Source: Pontixanthobacter rizhaonensis (GTDB lineage Bacteria; Pseudomonadota; Alphaproteobacteria; Sphingomonadales; Sphingomonadaceae). Taken from it: a stretch of 64,000 bases of DNA. The stretch lies in contig NZ_JABCRE010000002.1 of the NCBI RefSeq assembly GCF_012972675.1, forward strand, positions 547,001 through 611,000, written 5' to 3'. The notes under the pieces are model-generated. The model did no database searches. It was given only the letters and a program-made list of their open reading frames with translations, and had not been told where the DNA came from. Position 1 is the first letter of the stretch, and each line of letters begins with the position of its first letter. The translations under genes were made by a program, and so were the position numbers. Below are positions 16,708 to 25,549 of the stretch, in pieces.

Positions 16708-18672
16708 ATGTCTCGAACAGGTTCGCCCACCTCGGCCGGAGCGCCGCATGATCCGCGCGGTGCGGAACGCTTCAACGAGGAGAAGGCGACCTATACTGTC
16801 GCGTCCGCGCAACCCAACCTTCAGGCCGGGTTGGAAGCGATCAAAGAAACCGTCAAAACGCTGAAACCTATTCCCGGGGTTTACCGAATGCTCGATACGC
16901 GCGGAGACGTTTTGTATGTTGGCAAGGCGAGAGCGCTCAAAAACCGGGTTGCCAATTATACGCAGCAAAACAACCTGACCCAGCGCTTGCTCAGAATGGT
17001 GAGCCAAACCCGCCGGATGGAGATTGTCACTACCAATAGTGAAGCGGAAGCGCTGCTGTTGGAAGCGCAGTTCATCAAGCGTTTCAGGCCGCCATTTAAC
17101 GTGTTGCTGCGCGACGACAAAAGCTTCCCTTTTATCTTGCTTCGGTCCGATCACGGTTATCCGCGGATCATGAAGCATCGCGGCGCGCGCCGGGCGAAGG
17201 GCAATTATTACGGGCCTTTTGCCAGCGCGGGAAGTGTCAACACGACCATCAATGCCTTGCAAAAGCTGTTTCTTTTGCGGTCCTGTACGGACAGTTTCTT
17301 TAGCCGCCGTGACCGGCCGTGTTTGTTGTATCAGATCAAACGATGCAGCGCCCCTTGCGTTGGCCGGATTGACGAGGCCGGTTATGCCGAACTGGTCAAG
17401 CAGGCGCAGGATTTTTTGGGCGGCAAAAGTTCCGCTGTGCAGTCGGGCCTTGAAAAACAAATGGCCAAAGCGGCTCAGGATTTGGATTTTGAGACCGCAG
17501 CGATTTTGCGGGACCGGCTGCGTGCGGCGACTTTTATTCAAGGCAGTCAGGCGATCAATGCCAGCGGTGTAGGCGATGCAGACGTGTTCGCTTTATCCAG
17601 CAAAGGCGGGCAAATTGCTGTGCAGGCCTTTTTCATTCGCGGCGGTCAAAATTGGGGGCACCGCGCCTTTTTCCCGCGCCACACGAAGGATGTGGAGGAA
17701 GGCCAAGTGCTAGCCAATGTGCTGGCGCAGTTTTATGAGGAAGTGCCCCCGCCAAAAACTATTTTGGTGGACCGTGAATTGCCCGAACAAAAGCTGATTG
17801 AAGAAGCGTTTGGCGCAAGTGCGGGAAGTAAGGTTGATATCTCTGTTCCGCAGCGCGGTGACCGGCGCAAACTGATGCAACAGGCGCAGCGTAACGCTGT
17901 TGAGGCTCTCGAACGGCGTCTTGCGGAAAGCGGCACCAAAGCCAAAACCTTGCGCGAGATGACGGAGTTTCTTGAACTGGCGGACATTCCCCAGCGGATC
18001 GAAGTGTATGACAACAGTCATATTCAAGGCGCGAAAGCCGTTGGCGGTATGATCGTTGCGGGGCCTGAGGGCTTTCTGAAGAACCAGTACCGTAAATTTA
18101 ATATCAAGACTGCGCAGACCAACGATGACTTCGGCATGATGCGTGAAGTGATGCATCGCCGTTTCAGCCGTGCGATGAAAGATGATCCCGACCGTGAAAC
18201 CAGCGGTGAGAAGGCAGTGTGGCCCGATCTGGTCCTGATCGATGGCGGTAAAGGCCAGATGAGCGCTGTAAGGGATACGTTGGAAGAGCTAGGGATCGAA
18301 GATGTCCCGCTTATCGCGATCGCCAAGGGCCCGGATCATGGCAGGGAAGGGCGCGAAGTGTTCCACTTCCCAGACGGGCGCGAGAAGACCCTGCCAACCA
18401 ATTCCCCCGTGCTGTTCTATTTGCAGACCCTGCGCGATGAAGTGCACCGCTATGCCATCGGCGCGCACCGGGCCAAGCGCAGCCGTGCGATCACTGCATC
18501 ACCGCTGGACGAAATACCGGGCATTGGTCCGGCGAGAAAGCGGGCGCTGCTGCTGCATTTCGGCACCGCCGGCAAAGTGCGTGCAGCATCGTTGGAGGAT
18601 CTGCAGCGGGCACCAGGCGTCAGTGAAACGGTGGCTCAGACGATTTATGATTTTTATCATGCAGGTGGTTAG
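16708..18672 (+). CDS. uvrC: UvrABC system protein C (excinuclease subunit C)
   Basis: The 654-residue UvrC makes the 3' and 5' incisions in nucleotide excision repair. The N-terminal GIY-YIG nuclease is seen as GVYRMLDTRGDVLYVGKA (about residues 57-74). A UVR motif near 255-275 (AAQDLDFETAAILRDRL) binds UvrB. The RNase H-like nuclease carries DNSHIQGAKAVGGM and LVLIDGGKGQM. The C-terminal helix-hairpin-helix pair DEIPGIGPARKRALL binds DNA. The first 45 or so residues precede the family core, so an internal start is possible. It is divergent from mipZ. Confidence 0.96.
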   Translation: MSRTGSPTSAGAPHDPRGAERFNEEKATYTVASAQPNLQAGLEAIKETVKTLKPIPGVYRMLDTRGDVLYVGKARALKNRVANYTQQNNLTQRLLRMVSQTRRMEIVTTNSEAEALLLEAQFIKRFRPPFNVLLRDDKSFPFILLRSDHGYPRIMKHRGARRAKGNYYGPFASAGSVNTTINALQKLFLLRSCTDSFFSRRDRPCLLYQIKRCSAPCVGRIDEAGYAELVKQAQDFLGGKSSAVQSGLEKQMAKAAQDLDFETAAILRDRLRAATFIQGSQAINASGVGDADVFALSSKGGQIAVQAFFIRGGQNWGHRAFFPRHTKDVEEGQVLANVLAQFYEEVPPPKTILVDRELPEQKLIEEAFGASAGSKVDISVPQRGDRRKLMQQAQRNAVEALERRLAESGTKAKTLREMTEFLELADIPQRIEVYDNSHIQGAKAVGGMIVAGPEGFLKNQYRKFNIKTAQTNDDFGMMREVMHRRFSRAMKDDPDRETSGEKAVWPDLVLIDGGKGQMSAVRDTLEELGIEDVPLIAIAKGPDHGREGREVFHFPDGREKTLPTNSPVLFYLQTLRDEVHRYAIGAHRAKRSRAITASPLDEIPGIGPARKRALLLHFGTAGKVRAASLEDLQRAPGVSETVAQTIYDFYHAGG

Positions 18673-18683
18673 AAGTTAGCACT

Positions 18684-18725
18684 TTATCCCGCCGCACCTT
18701 ATCCCGCCGCACCTTATCCCGCCCC
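18684..18725. repeat. 15-bp tandem repeat between uvrC and tesB
   Basis: TTATCCCGCCGCACC is repeated at 18684-18698 and 18699-18713, followed by a partial third copy, TTATCCCGCCCC. It fills most of the short gap between the convergent uvrC and tesB genes and is GC-rich without an obvious hairpin or T-tract. It is probably a small slippage-type repeat. Confidence 0.75.
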
Positions 18726-18749
18726 AAGGCGCAGCCGTCGGGCCCGTTT

Positions 18750-19664
18750 TTACTCAGCTTTTGCACGGCGCTTGCGGATCATGCCCTCTTGCGCCACGCT
18801 GGCTACCAATGTCCCGTCCCGGCTAAAAATACGGCCCCGGTTAAACCCCCGTCCGCTACCGCTCCACGGGCTGTCAGTGACATATAGCAGCCACTCATCC
18901 GCGCGAGCAGGGCGATGAAACCAGATCGCGTGATCAAGACTGGCCCCGGTTAGCTCATTGCGCATCCAGCTGAGCCCGTGCGGCAAAACGCTGGTCCCGA
19001 GCAAGGTGAAATCGCTGGCATAGGCGATGACTGCCCGGTGGATCTCTGGATCATCAGGCAAAGTCGCAGCCGCGCGAAACCAAGTGTGAGCGAGGGGGGC
19101 TTTCGGCTCGCTATTCATCCAATGCAGCCTGTCAATCGTGCGCATCTCGATCGGGCGCGGACGCAGCATAAGGCGGCGCTGTGTGTCACTTATTTCCGGT
19201 AAGGCATCAATGAAGTGCTTACGCTGCTCCATGTCTGATTTGAGGTCTTCTGGCGGGGCGACATCAGGCATCACGCAATCCTGATGTTCCAACCCGTCTT
19301 CCGATATCTGGAAGGATGCAGTCAGGTTGAGGATCGGTTTTTCTGTGCCATCATCATTTTGACTGGCCACGACCCGGCGGTTGGCGAAACTGCGCCCGTC
19401 GAAATCACGGGCAATCGTGTAGTTAATCGGTGGGCCTTCTTTCCCGCCGCGCAGGAAATACGCATGGATTGAATGCGCCACTTTCTCGTCTGGCACGGAG
19501 CGCTGTGCTGCCATCAATGCCTGGGCGATAACTTGGCCGCCGAAAACTCTGCCAACGCCCCCTTTTTGCGGATTGCCGGTGAAGTGATCTTCTGAGTTCT
19601 TAGTGACAGACAAAAGGCTGACAAGGTCATTGACGAGATCTTGGGGTGTTTTGGAAGTGCTCAT
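18750..19664 (-). CDS. tesB: Acyl-CoA thioesterase II
   Basis: A 304-residue double-hotdog thioesterase that hydrolyses medium and long acyl-CoA to free acid and CoA. It contains GRVFGGQVIAQAL near residues 38-50. The three catalytic regions match E. coli TesB: the Asp in YASDFTLLG, the Thr/Ser region at ASLDHAIWFHRP and the Gln in VASVAQEGMIR. The Lys/Arg-rich C-terminus ends RKRRAKAE. It is a single gene, convergent with uvrC. Confidence 0.95.
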   Translation of the reverse strand: MSTSKTPQDLVNDLVSLLSVTKNSEDHFTGNPQKGGVGRVFGGQVIAQALMAAQRSVPDEKVAHSIHAYFLRGGKEGPPINYTIARDFDGRSFANRRVVASQNDDGTEKPILNLTASFQISEDGLEHQDCVMPDVAPPEDLKSDMEQRKHFIDALPEISDTQRRLMLRPRPIEMRTIDRLHWMNSEPKAPLAHTWFRAAATLPDDPEIHRAVIAYASDFTLLGTSVLPHGLSWMRNELTGASLDHAIWFHRPARADEWLLYVTDSPWSGSGRGFNRGRIFSRDGTLVASVAQEGMIRKRRAKAE

Positions 19665-19709
19665 AATGCGGCTTTGCGAAGCCTGCTTCCGTTCGTCAAT
19701 GAAGTTATC

Positions 19710-20615
19710 TCAAACTCCTGTCAGACGCAGCTTTCGCAGCACCCGGTAGGCATAGGCTTTGGAGGCATTGGAACCGGGCCAGCGTGCGGGCGCGGCCGGT
19801 GTGATCCCTGCCTTCCGGATGATCCTGTTAAATCCGCGCGCATCTGCTTCTTCAAAGCTCCAATCGCTCCGCCAAGTAATCGACAGGGAAATCGAGCTTT
19901 CGGGGCCATTGCGGACAAAATGGGGCGCCATCACCGGGACGAATAAGGCTTCACCGGCGGCAATGGCAATTGCGGTTCCTTGGTCTGCGAATTTCTCTTG
20001 CCATGTCAGCTCGCGCGCGCCGCCAGAGTGGTAGCTTTCATGCACGGTGTCCGCAGCGAAAACAGGATCGCCAGCGGGGAATTGCGTCATCACTTTTGAC
20101 CCCTTCAATTGCAGCAGGATATTGTGCTCAGGGTCAAAGTGATACGGCGTAACCGCGTGAGGAGAAGAGATAAAAATGAAACCTTGCGGCCGCAACATAG
20201 CGCCCGTCTTGGCTTCGATCTCAGGCTGAATCTCGGACAGCAGAGATGCCAACAACGCTTGGTAGGCTGGAACTTGCTCGATATTTTTGAGAACCGCCCA
20301 GCTATTGCTGGTGGCGATGTGGCGAATAGTATCCTGGATAGACATACCCGTCGCACCCGGCTTCCCGTCGACGCCGATTGGCAGATCGCCGCGGTTATAT
20401 TCGATGGAGCTTTCCTGCATGATCCCGGCGAGATCTGCCAAAGCATCCAGTGTCAGCAAATGGTGCGTGTGGAGCTGGTGCGGCAGGCTATGCGGTGTTT
20501 CTGGGTAATTCGCAGCGAATGCGGCGCGCGCAGCGTCATTGAAGACTGTGCCGTCTTCCTCCAACACACTGTCTGCAGTGTCCGTTCCGCGAAAATCTTG
20601 GATGTTATCCATCAT
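19710..20615 (-). CDS. JmjC/cupin_8-like protein
   Basis: A 301-residue protein with a C-terminal double-stranded beta-helix. The Fe(II)-binding HxD is in VTPYHFDPEHNILLQ and the distal His in VMAPHFVRNG, with FPAGDP and LFVPVMAPHF as typical cupin_8/JmjC strands. Family members are 2-oxoglutarate-dependent hydroxylases, or regulators that kept the fold. Its start overlaps the 3' end of the upstream GNAT gene by 11 nt. The substrate is unknown; a protein modification pair with the acetyltransferase is a guess. Confidence 0.75.
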   Translation of the reverse strand: MMDNIQDFRGTDTADSVLEEDGTVFNDAARAAFAANYPETPHSLPHQLHTHHLLTLDALADLAGIMQESSIEYNRGDLPIGVDGKPGATGMSIQDTIRHIATSNSWAVLKNIEQVPAYQALLASLLSEIQPEIEAKTGAMLRPQGFIFISSPHAVTPYHFDPEHNILLQLKGSKVMTQFPAGDPVFAADTVHESYHSGGARELTWQEKFADQGTAIAIAAGEALFVPVMAPHFVRNGPESSISLSITWRSDWSFEEADARGFNRIIRKAGITPAAPARWPGSNASKAYAYRVLRKLRLTGV

Positions 20616-21780
20616 GCTGCTCCGATTGCTCCGGCACTATTTCCTTGCGCAGTATTTGACGAAACAGTGCTTTTCTAAATGCGCCGCCAAGGCCGATATT
20701 CACGCCCACCATGCTGCGTTTTTGCCGCCAGATTCGTTCGATCATCGGGTGGTCAGCTGCGGCACAGCTATCAGCCCATTCAATGTGGGGATTGGCGAGC
20801 AGATCGAGGTTTTCTTTTTGCAACAAGACACCCGGAGAAAATCGCGCATAGTTCTCATCGAAGGTGGTCTTGAAGGAAAAAGCCCCGGGCGGGGTAAGGA
20901 AATTGGCCAGCATCGCAATAGGGCGGCTGTCTAATGACAGTGACAAGCGCTCCAGCTTTCCGGCGTTGCCGGCTCCGGTCAATGTGGCGCGAAAGAACCG
21001 CTCATTGGGCACATTGTCAGAAAGGGCGGTTTTCTCCCGGCCCTTCCAACCAGCGGCTTCGAGTGTAAGAAAATCGTCGATCCATGTGGCCAGTCCGGCA
21101 TCTGATGTGGTTCGATCAAACCGGATGTCACCATGTTCACTCAGGCGGTTAAGCTGCCTGCGTAATTCTTTGCGTTTCTTGCCAGACATGGCGGCGGCGA
21201 AGTATTCTTCGGGCGATTGATCGGATTGCAGCATCGCCCGCGCTTCCCGGTGGACAATGCCCGCCTCAATATGGTTGTTGGATGCGAAATGCCTGAGCGC
21301 CGCGTGAAATGGTCCATGCTCCGGCAGGTGGTTAAAGTGGAGAAATAACCCGGTGTTTGTACGCGCATCCGCCCAGTGATGGACAGCCTCCGCAAAGCCA
21401 TACTCGCTGCCAGCGAGAGTAAGCGGAGCACCGCAAAAGGCATTGTCATGCGACCATGCCGATAGATGGGGTATGGGATATCCATAATAGGATATTGCAC
21501 GCTTGACCGGCATGACACCGGTCAGTTGCTTCGCCTCGTAATAGGCGAGCAGGGTTACTGTTTCGGGTTCAGCAAACTCGTTTAGTGCCGGAAGCAGTGC
21601 CCACGGTTCAAAAAACGGGTTTGGATCAGAAGAGCTGTCGGCCAGTGCTTGCCAGTCTTTCAAAAACTGATTGTCTGGGTCGGTCCAGTTTTGAACGATG
21701 ATCTGCGAGGCGCGCGCGGGTTCGACTGCGGAATTATCACGCAGGTCACCGGCTCGTTTTTCTACTGGCACACTCGCCAC
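20605..21780 (-). CDS. GNAT acetyltransferase of the BioF2/CelD type
   Basis: A 391-residue protein with the two-lobed acetyltransferase_6 (CelD/BcsL, BioF2-like) fold. The N-terminal lobe shows NPFFEPWALLPAL. The central basic stretch GKKRKELRRQLNRL and FLTLEAAGWKGREKTAL are hallmarks of this group. The GNAT core ends FKTTFDENYARFSPGVLLQKE. Relatives act in polysaccharide or peptide modification, but none has a clear substrate assignment. It overlaps the JmjC-like gene by 11 nt. Confidence 0.85.
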   Translation of the reverse strand: MASVPVEKRAGDLRDNSAVEPARASQIIVQNWTDPDNQFLKDWQALADSSSDPNPFFEPWALLPALNEFAEPETVTLLAYYEAKQLTGVMPVKRAISYYGYPIPHLSAWSHDNAFCGAPLTLAGSEYGFAEAVHHWADARTNTGLFLHFNHLPEHGPFHAALRHFASNNHIEAGIVHREARAMLQSDQSPEEYFAAAMSGKKRKELRRQLNRLSEHGDIRFDRTTSDAGLATWIDDFLTLEAAGWKGREKTALSDNVPNERFFRATLTGAGNAGKLERLSLSLDSRPIAMLANFLTPPGAFSFKTTFDENYARFSPGVLLQKENLDLLANPHIEWADSCAAADHPMIERIWRQKRSMVGVNIGLGGAFRKALFRQILRKEIVPEQSEQHDG

Positions 21781-21932
21781 GTATTAACCTTTGCATCACG
21801 CGGCTTTGGCAGCCGTGACGGGGCCGTAACAGGCGAAGACTGACAAGGTTTTAACGACGATCAGATTTTACAGTGTGGCAGGGGCGCAGGGCAGGGGCCA
21901 AGCCGCAAATGTGCGGTGAACAGGCCCAAATG

Positions 21933-21962
21933 AAAACCCCGCCGGAATTGCTTCCGGCGGGG
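21933..21962 (-). terminator. Rho-independent terminator of hppA
   Basis: A perfect 11-bp GC-rich stem (CCCCGCCGGAA/TTCCGGCGGGG) with loop TTGC lies 29 bp beyond the hppA stop. Read on the minus strand, TTTT follows the stem directly. Confidence 0.9.
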
Positions 21963-21990
21963 CTCATATAGCCAACGCTATTGGATCAGA

Positions 21991-24096
21991 TCAGTGTGCC
22001 AGTGCTGCAAGCAGCAAAAGCGCAACGATATTAGTGATCTTGATCATCGGGTTCACAGCAGGGCCAGCGGTATCTTTGTACGGGTCACCCACAGTATCGC
22101 CAGTTACAGCAGCTTTGTGAGCTTCTGAACCTTTGCCGCCGTGGTTACCGTCTTCGATATATTTCTTGGCGTTATCCCACGCACCGCCGCCAGCGGTCAT
22201 GGAAAGCGCCACGAAGACACCCGAAACGATCACACCCAGCAACAGAGCACCAAGAGCAGCAAAGCCGTTTGCCTGGCCAGCCACCATAGTGATCGCGAAG
22301 TAGACGGCGATCGGTGCGAGCAACGGCAGCAGCGAAGGAACAATCATTTCCTTAATCGCAGCTTTCGTCACCAGATCGACGGTACGAGCATAGTTTGGAC
22401 GGCTGGTGCCATCCATAATGCCCGGGTCCGCAGCGAACTGCGCACGGACATCCACCACAACGTCACCAGCAGCACGGCCAACAGCGGTCATGCCCATCGC
22501 ACCAAACAGGTACGGGAGCAGCGCGCCAAGCAGCAGACCGACGATGACATACGGGTTTTCAAGGCTGAAGCTGACTTCGAGATCTGGGAAGAACTCTTTG
22601 AGGTCAGCGGTGTAGGCCGAAAACAGCACCAGAGCGGCAAGACCGGCAGAGCCGATTGCGTACCCCTTAGTGACAGCTTTCGTAGTGTTGCCAACGGCGT
22701 CCAGCGCATCGGTTTTTTCCCGGACGCTTTCTTCCATTTCAGCCATTTCAGCGATGCCGCCAGCGTTATCAGTCACAGGACCATACGCATCCAGCGCCAC
22801 AACCATACCAGCCAGCGCCAGCATAGATGTCGCAGCGAAGGCAATGCCCATCAAACCAGCAAGCTGATAGGTGACGATAATACCAACCACGATGACCAGC
22901 GTTGGCAATGCAGTCGATTCAAGGCTGATAGCCAGACCTTGAATAACGTTGGTGCCGTGACCGGTTTCAGATGATTTCGCGATAGAGCGGACCGGACGAT
23001 ATTCGGTGCCAGTGTAATATTCGGTGATCCAGATGATCAGGCCAGTAACCGCCAGACCAACCATCATCGACCAGAACAGTGACATACCGGTGAAGGTTTG
23101 ATCACCTAGCGTGAACGATGTGTCCATGCCTACCGCATAGTCAGTCGCCCACCAGATCGCTGGGATCGACAGAACAGTGGTTGTGATGAAGCCTTTATAC
23201 AAAGCGCCCATAATGTTATTCGAGCTGCCGAGACGAACCATGTATGTCCCGATGATCGAAGTCACGATGCACACACCGCCAATAAGAAGCGGCAGGCTCA
23301 TCAAGGCGAACAGGTCAGCAGCTGCGAGACCGGCGAACAACAAAGCCGTCAGAACCATCGTCGCACCAACGGTAACGACATATGTCTCGAACAGATCGGC
23401 AGCCATACCAGCGCAGTCACCTACGTTGTCACCAACGTTATCAGCGATGGTGGCAGGGTTGCGTGGATCGTCTTCCGGGATACCCGCTTCCACTTTACCG
23501 ACGAGATCAGCACCGACGTCAGCAGCTTTGGTAAAGATACCGCCGCCCAGACGGGCGAAGATGGAAATGAGCGATGCACCGAACGCAAGGCCAACGAGAG
23601 CGTCGATAATCTCACGCTTATCGGCCAGAACCGTCAGGTCTTTGCCCAACGGGCCGACCAGCACGTAGAAGAAGCCTGCAATCGCCAGAAGCGCAAGGCC
23701 AGCAACCAGCATACCGGTTACCGCGCCTGCGCGGAATGCAACGGTGAGGCCTTCTTGAAGACCTGTTTCAGCAGCAGCAGCCGTTCGCACGTTGGCACGG
23801 ACGGATATGTTCATGCCGATAAAGCCGGCCACACCCGATAGCACAGCGCCGATAACGAACCCGATGGCAGAAATCCCGCCAAGGAATACGAAGACCAAAA
23901 TGGCCACGATCACACCGACGATACTGATCGCGGTATATTGACGTTTCAGATAGGCTTGAGCGCCTTCCTGAACTGCGCCAGCGATTTCTTGCATTCTTTC
24001 ATTGCCGGCGGCAGCGCCGAGCACTTGGCGGCTGGTAATCAGGCCGTATAGAACGGCCAGCAATCCCAGTCCGATTGCTATATAAACTAGTTGCAC
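21991..24096 (-). CDS. hppA: Membrane-bound proton-translocating pyrophosphatase
   Basis: A 701-residue V-type H+-PPase with about 16 membrane segments that hydrolyses pyrophosphate and pumps protons. The catalytic loop [20 protein letters not shown] and the acidic [19 protein letters not shown] segment are intact. [18 protein letters not shown] carries Lys where K+-dependent enzymes have Ala, which predicts a K+-independent proton pump. A second acidic region ([27 protein letters not shown]) is near the C-terminus. A terminator follows the stop. Confidence 0.97.
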   Translation of the reverse strand: MQLVYIAIGLGLLAVLYGLITSRQVLGAAAGNERMQEIAGAVQEGAQAYLKRQYTAISIVGVIVAILVFVFLGGISAIGFVIGAVLSGVAGFIGMNISVRANVRTAAAAETGLQEGLTVAFRAGAVTGMLVAGLALLAIAGFFYVLVGPLGKDLTVLADKREIIDALVGLAFGASLISIFARLGGGIFTKAADVGADLVGKVEAGIPEDDPRNPATIADNVGDNVGDCAGMAADLFETYVVTVGATMVLTALLFAGLAAADLFALMSLPLLIGGVCIVTSIIGTYMVRLGSSNNIMGALYKGFITTTVLSIPAIWWATDYAVGMDTSFTLGDQTFTGMSLFWSMMVGLAVTGLIIWITEYYTGTEYRPVRSIAKSSETGHGTNVIQGLAISLESTALPTLVIVVGIIVTYQLAGLMGIAFAATSMLALAGMVVALDAYGPVTDNAGGIAEMAEMEESVREKTDALDAVGNTTKAVTKGYAIGSAGLAALVLFSAYTADLKEFFPDLEVSFSLENPYVIVGLLLGALLPYLFGAMGMTAVGRAAGDVVVDVRAQFAADPGIMDGTSRPNYARTVDLVTKAAIKEMIVPSLLPLLAPIAVYFAITMVAGQANGFAALGALLLGVIVSGVFVALSMTAGGGAWDNAKKYIEDGNHGGKGSEAHKAAVTGDTVGDPYKDTAGPAVNPMIKITNIVALLLLAALAH

Positions 24097-24233
24097 GTTT
24101 ATCCCCTCATGCGAATTGCATTGAATTTGGCCCGCTTATACGGGTCCAAAAGATCATTAAGGTATAAGGGGGCGGGAATGGCGCGCAAGCCCAAACCGTT
24201 AGAAATGCACGGTTCACCGCATTCTTCGCGGCG

Positions 24234-25064
24234 TTAGTGCTGGTACCCGAGGCCGATCGAGCTATCCAAAACTGCGTCATCAAGCTGCAACAGCCCGTGC
24301 TGAGCCTCGATCACTGTACCGATCCTGGTCGCGGGAACTGGCAAACTGGCAGTCGGCGCGCAGGTGAACAGCAGCTCGTAATCCTCTCCCCATCTGATGC
24401 ATTCGTCCAAGCGGTTCGGGTCTGCCACGGGAATGGTTGCGCGGTCGAGTTGGAAGGTCAGGTCATTATGTGCTTGTGCCATGCGCCAACAATCGAGCAA
24501 CAACCCATCAGATATATCCATCATAGTGTGGGTAAAGGGGGCCAATGCGCGCCCTTCGGCAAGGCGAGGGTGAGGGCGATTGAACGCGGCCAGATAATCC
24601 GGCTGCCCTTCAAATCCGAGCATCGCCCGACCAAGCGGACCTGTGACGTAAATGGCATCGCCGACCACGGCACCTGCCCGGTGCGGAACGGGGGTATATG
24701 TCGCCCGGCCAATGGCGGTCATTCCAAATGTGGGCGGGCCATCAGCGGCGATTGTATCGCCCCCCAATATCGGCACGGCAAATTTGGTGAGAGCTTCGTC
24801 TAATCCCTTAAGAAAACGCGCATCATCCGTGCCCAGTGTGTAGCTGAGCAAAACGCCCACCGGTTCGGCGCCCTTGGCGGCCAAGTCAGACAGGTTACTG
24901 GCGACCAATTTCCAAGCCACGTCTGCCATATCGGCATTGGCGCGAAAATGTGTTCCTGCGGCCATGCTATCATGGGTCAGGATCAGCGTTTCGCCGCCAA
25001 CTTCCAATTGCGCTACATCGTCATGCAGTCCGCGCGCCCCTGCGTGCAGAGGCAATGTGCGCAA
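24234..25064 (-). CDS. thiL: Thiamine-monophosphate kinase (start uncertain)
   Basis: Phosphorylates thiamine monophosphate to the active diphosphate coenzyme, using ATP. It has the AIR-synthetase-like fold: ARGLHDDVAQL, the Mg-binding HDSMAAGTHF, VASNLSDLAAKGA, GGDTIAADG and MDISDGLLLD. The first standard start codon in frame is TTG at 25064. The reading frame upstream encodes DEAAFIAAL, which looks like the conserved N-terminus, back to an ATA at 25089-25091 that overlaps the nusB stop (ATAG). The true start may therefore be non-canonical. It lies directly downstream of nusB. Confidence 0.9.
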   Translation of the reverse strand: MRTLPLHAGARGLHDDVAQLEVGGETLILTHDSMAAGTHFRANADMADVAWKLVASNLSDLAAKGAEPVGVLLSYTLGTDDARFLKGLDEALTKFAVPILGGDTIAADGPPTFGMTAIGRATYTPVPHRAGAVVGDAIYVTGPLGRAMLGFEGQPDYLAAFNRPHPRLAEGRALAPFTHTMMDISDGLLLDCWRMAQAHNDLTFQLDRATIPVADPNRLDECIRWGEDYELLFTCAPTASLPVPATRIGTVIEAQHGLLQLDDAVLDSSIGLGYQH

Positions 25065-25087
25065 GGCTGCGATGAATGCGGCTTCGT

Positions 25088-25549
25088 CTATGGTCTGAAA
25101 TCTTTTGCTGCGGCGTCCAAAACACCGTTCACGAATTTTGCTTCGCGATCATCGAAAAACGCTTTTGCCACATCGACATATTCGTTGATGATAACAGCCT
25201 TGGTGATATCGGCCCGCGCCATCAGTTCGTACGATCCAGCGCGCAAGATTTGCAGCATGGTCTTGTCCAGACGGGCAACAGTCCAGCCATCTGCCAGTTT
25301 TTCGGTCAGTTTTTCATCAATTTCATCACGGCGGGCATCAACGCCGCTGACGATATCATCAAAGAAATCTACATCGGCATCCGCATATTGATCATCTTCG
25401 ATCTCGCGGCCCAGACGGTGCTGGTGGAATTCATCAAGCAGCTTGGCGAGCTTTGTTTGCTCCATCTGTTTTTGATAGAGAGCTTGCACAGCGGCAAGGC
25501 GGGCCGCTGATCTGGCAAGGCCGCGAGAGGATGATTTGGAACTGCTCAT
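25088..25549 (-). CDS. nusB: Transcription antitermination protein NusB
   Basis: A 153-residue all-helical protein that, with NusE (S10), binds boxA RNA and supports rRNA antitermination. ARSAARLAAVQALYQKQME at the N-terminus and VIINEYVDVAKAFFDDREAKFVNGVLD at the C-terminus (quoted in part from a longer conserved stretch) are diagnostic. A short Ser-rich N-terminal extension is present. Its ATG overlaps the hisD stop (ATGA) and its stop meets the thiL frame. Confidence 0.96.
   Translation of the reverse strand: MSSSKSSSRGLARSAARLAAVQALYQKQMEQTKLAKLLDEFHQHRLGREIEDDQYADADVDFFDDIVSGVDARRDEIDEKLTEKLADGWTVARLDKTMLQILRAGSYELMARADITKAVIINEYVDVAKAFFDDREAKFVNGVLDAAAKDFRP

Noticed and set aside
16576-17541. 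Long open frame (about 320 codons) on the minus strand opposite uvrC
   Set aside because: The plus strand encodes a complete UvrC with all domains; the antisense product has no recognisable family and mirrors uvrC codon structure.
22141-22974. 277-codon open frame opposite hppA
   Set aside because: His/Ser/Gln-rich shadow of the highly conserved pyrophosphatase.
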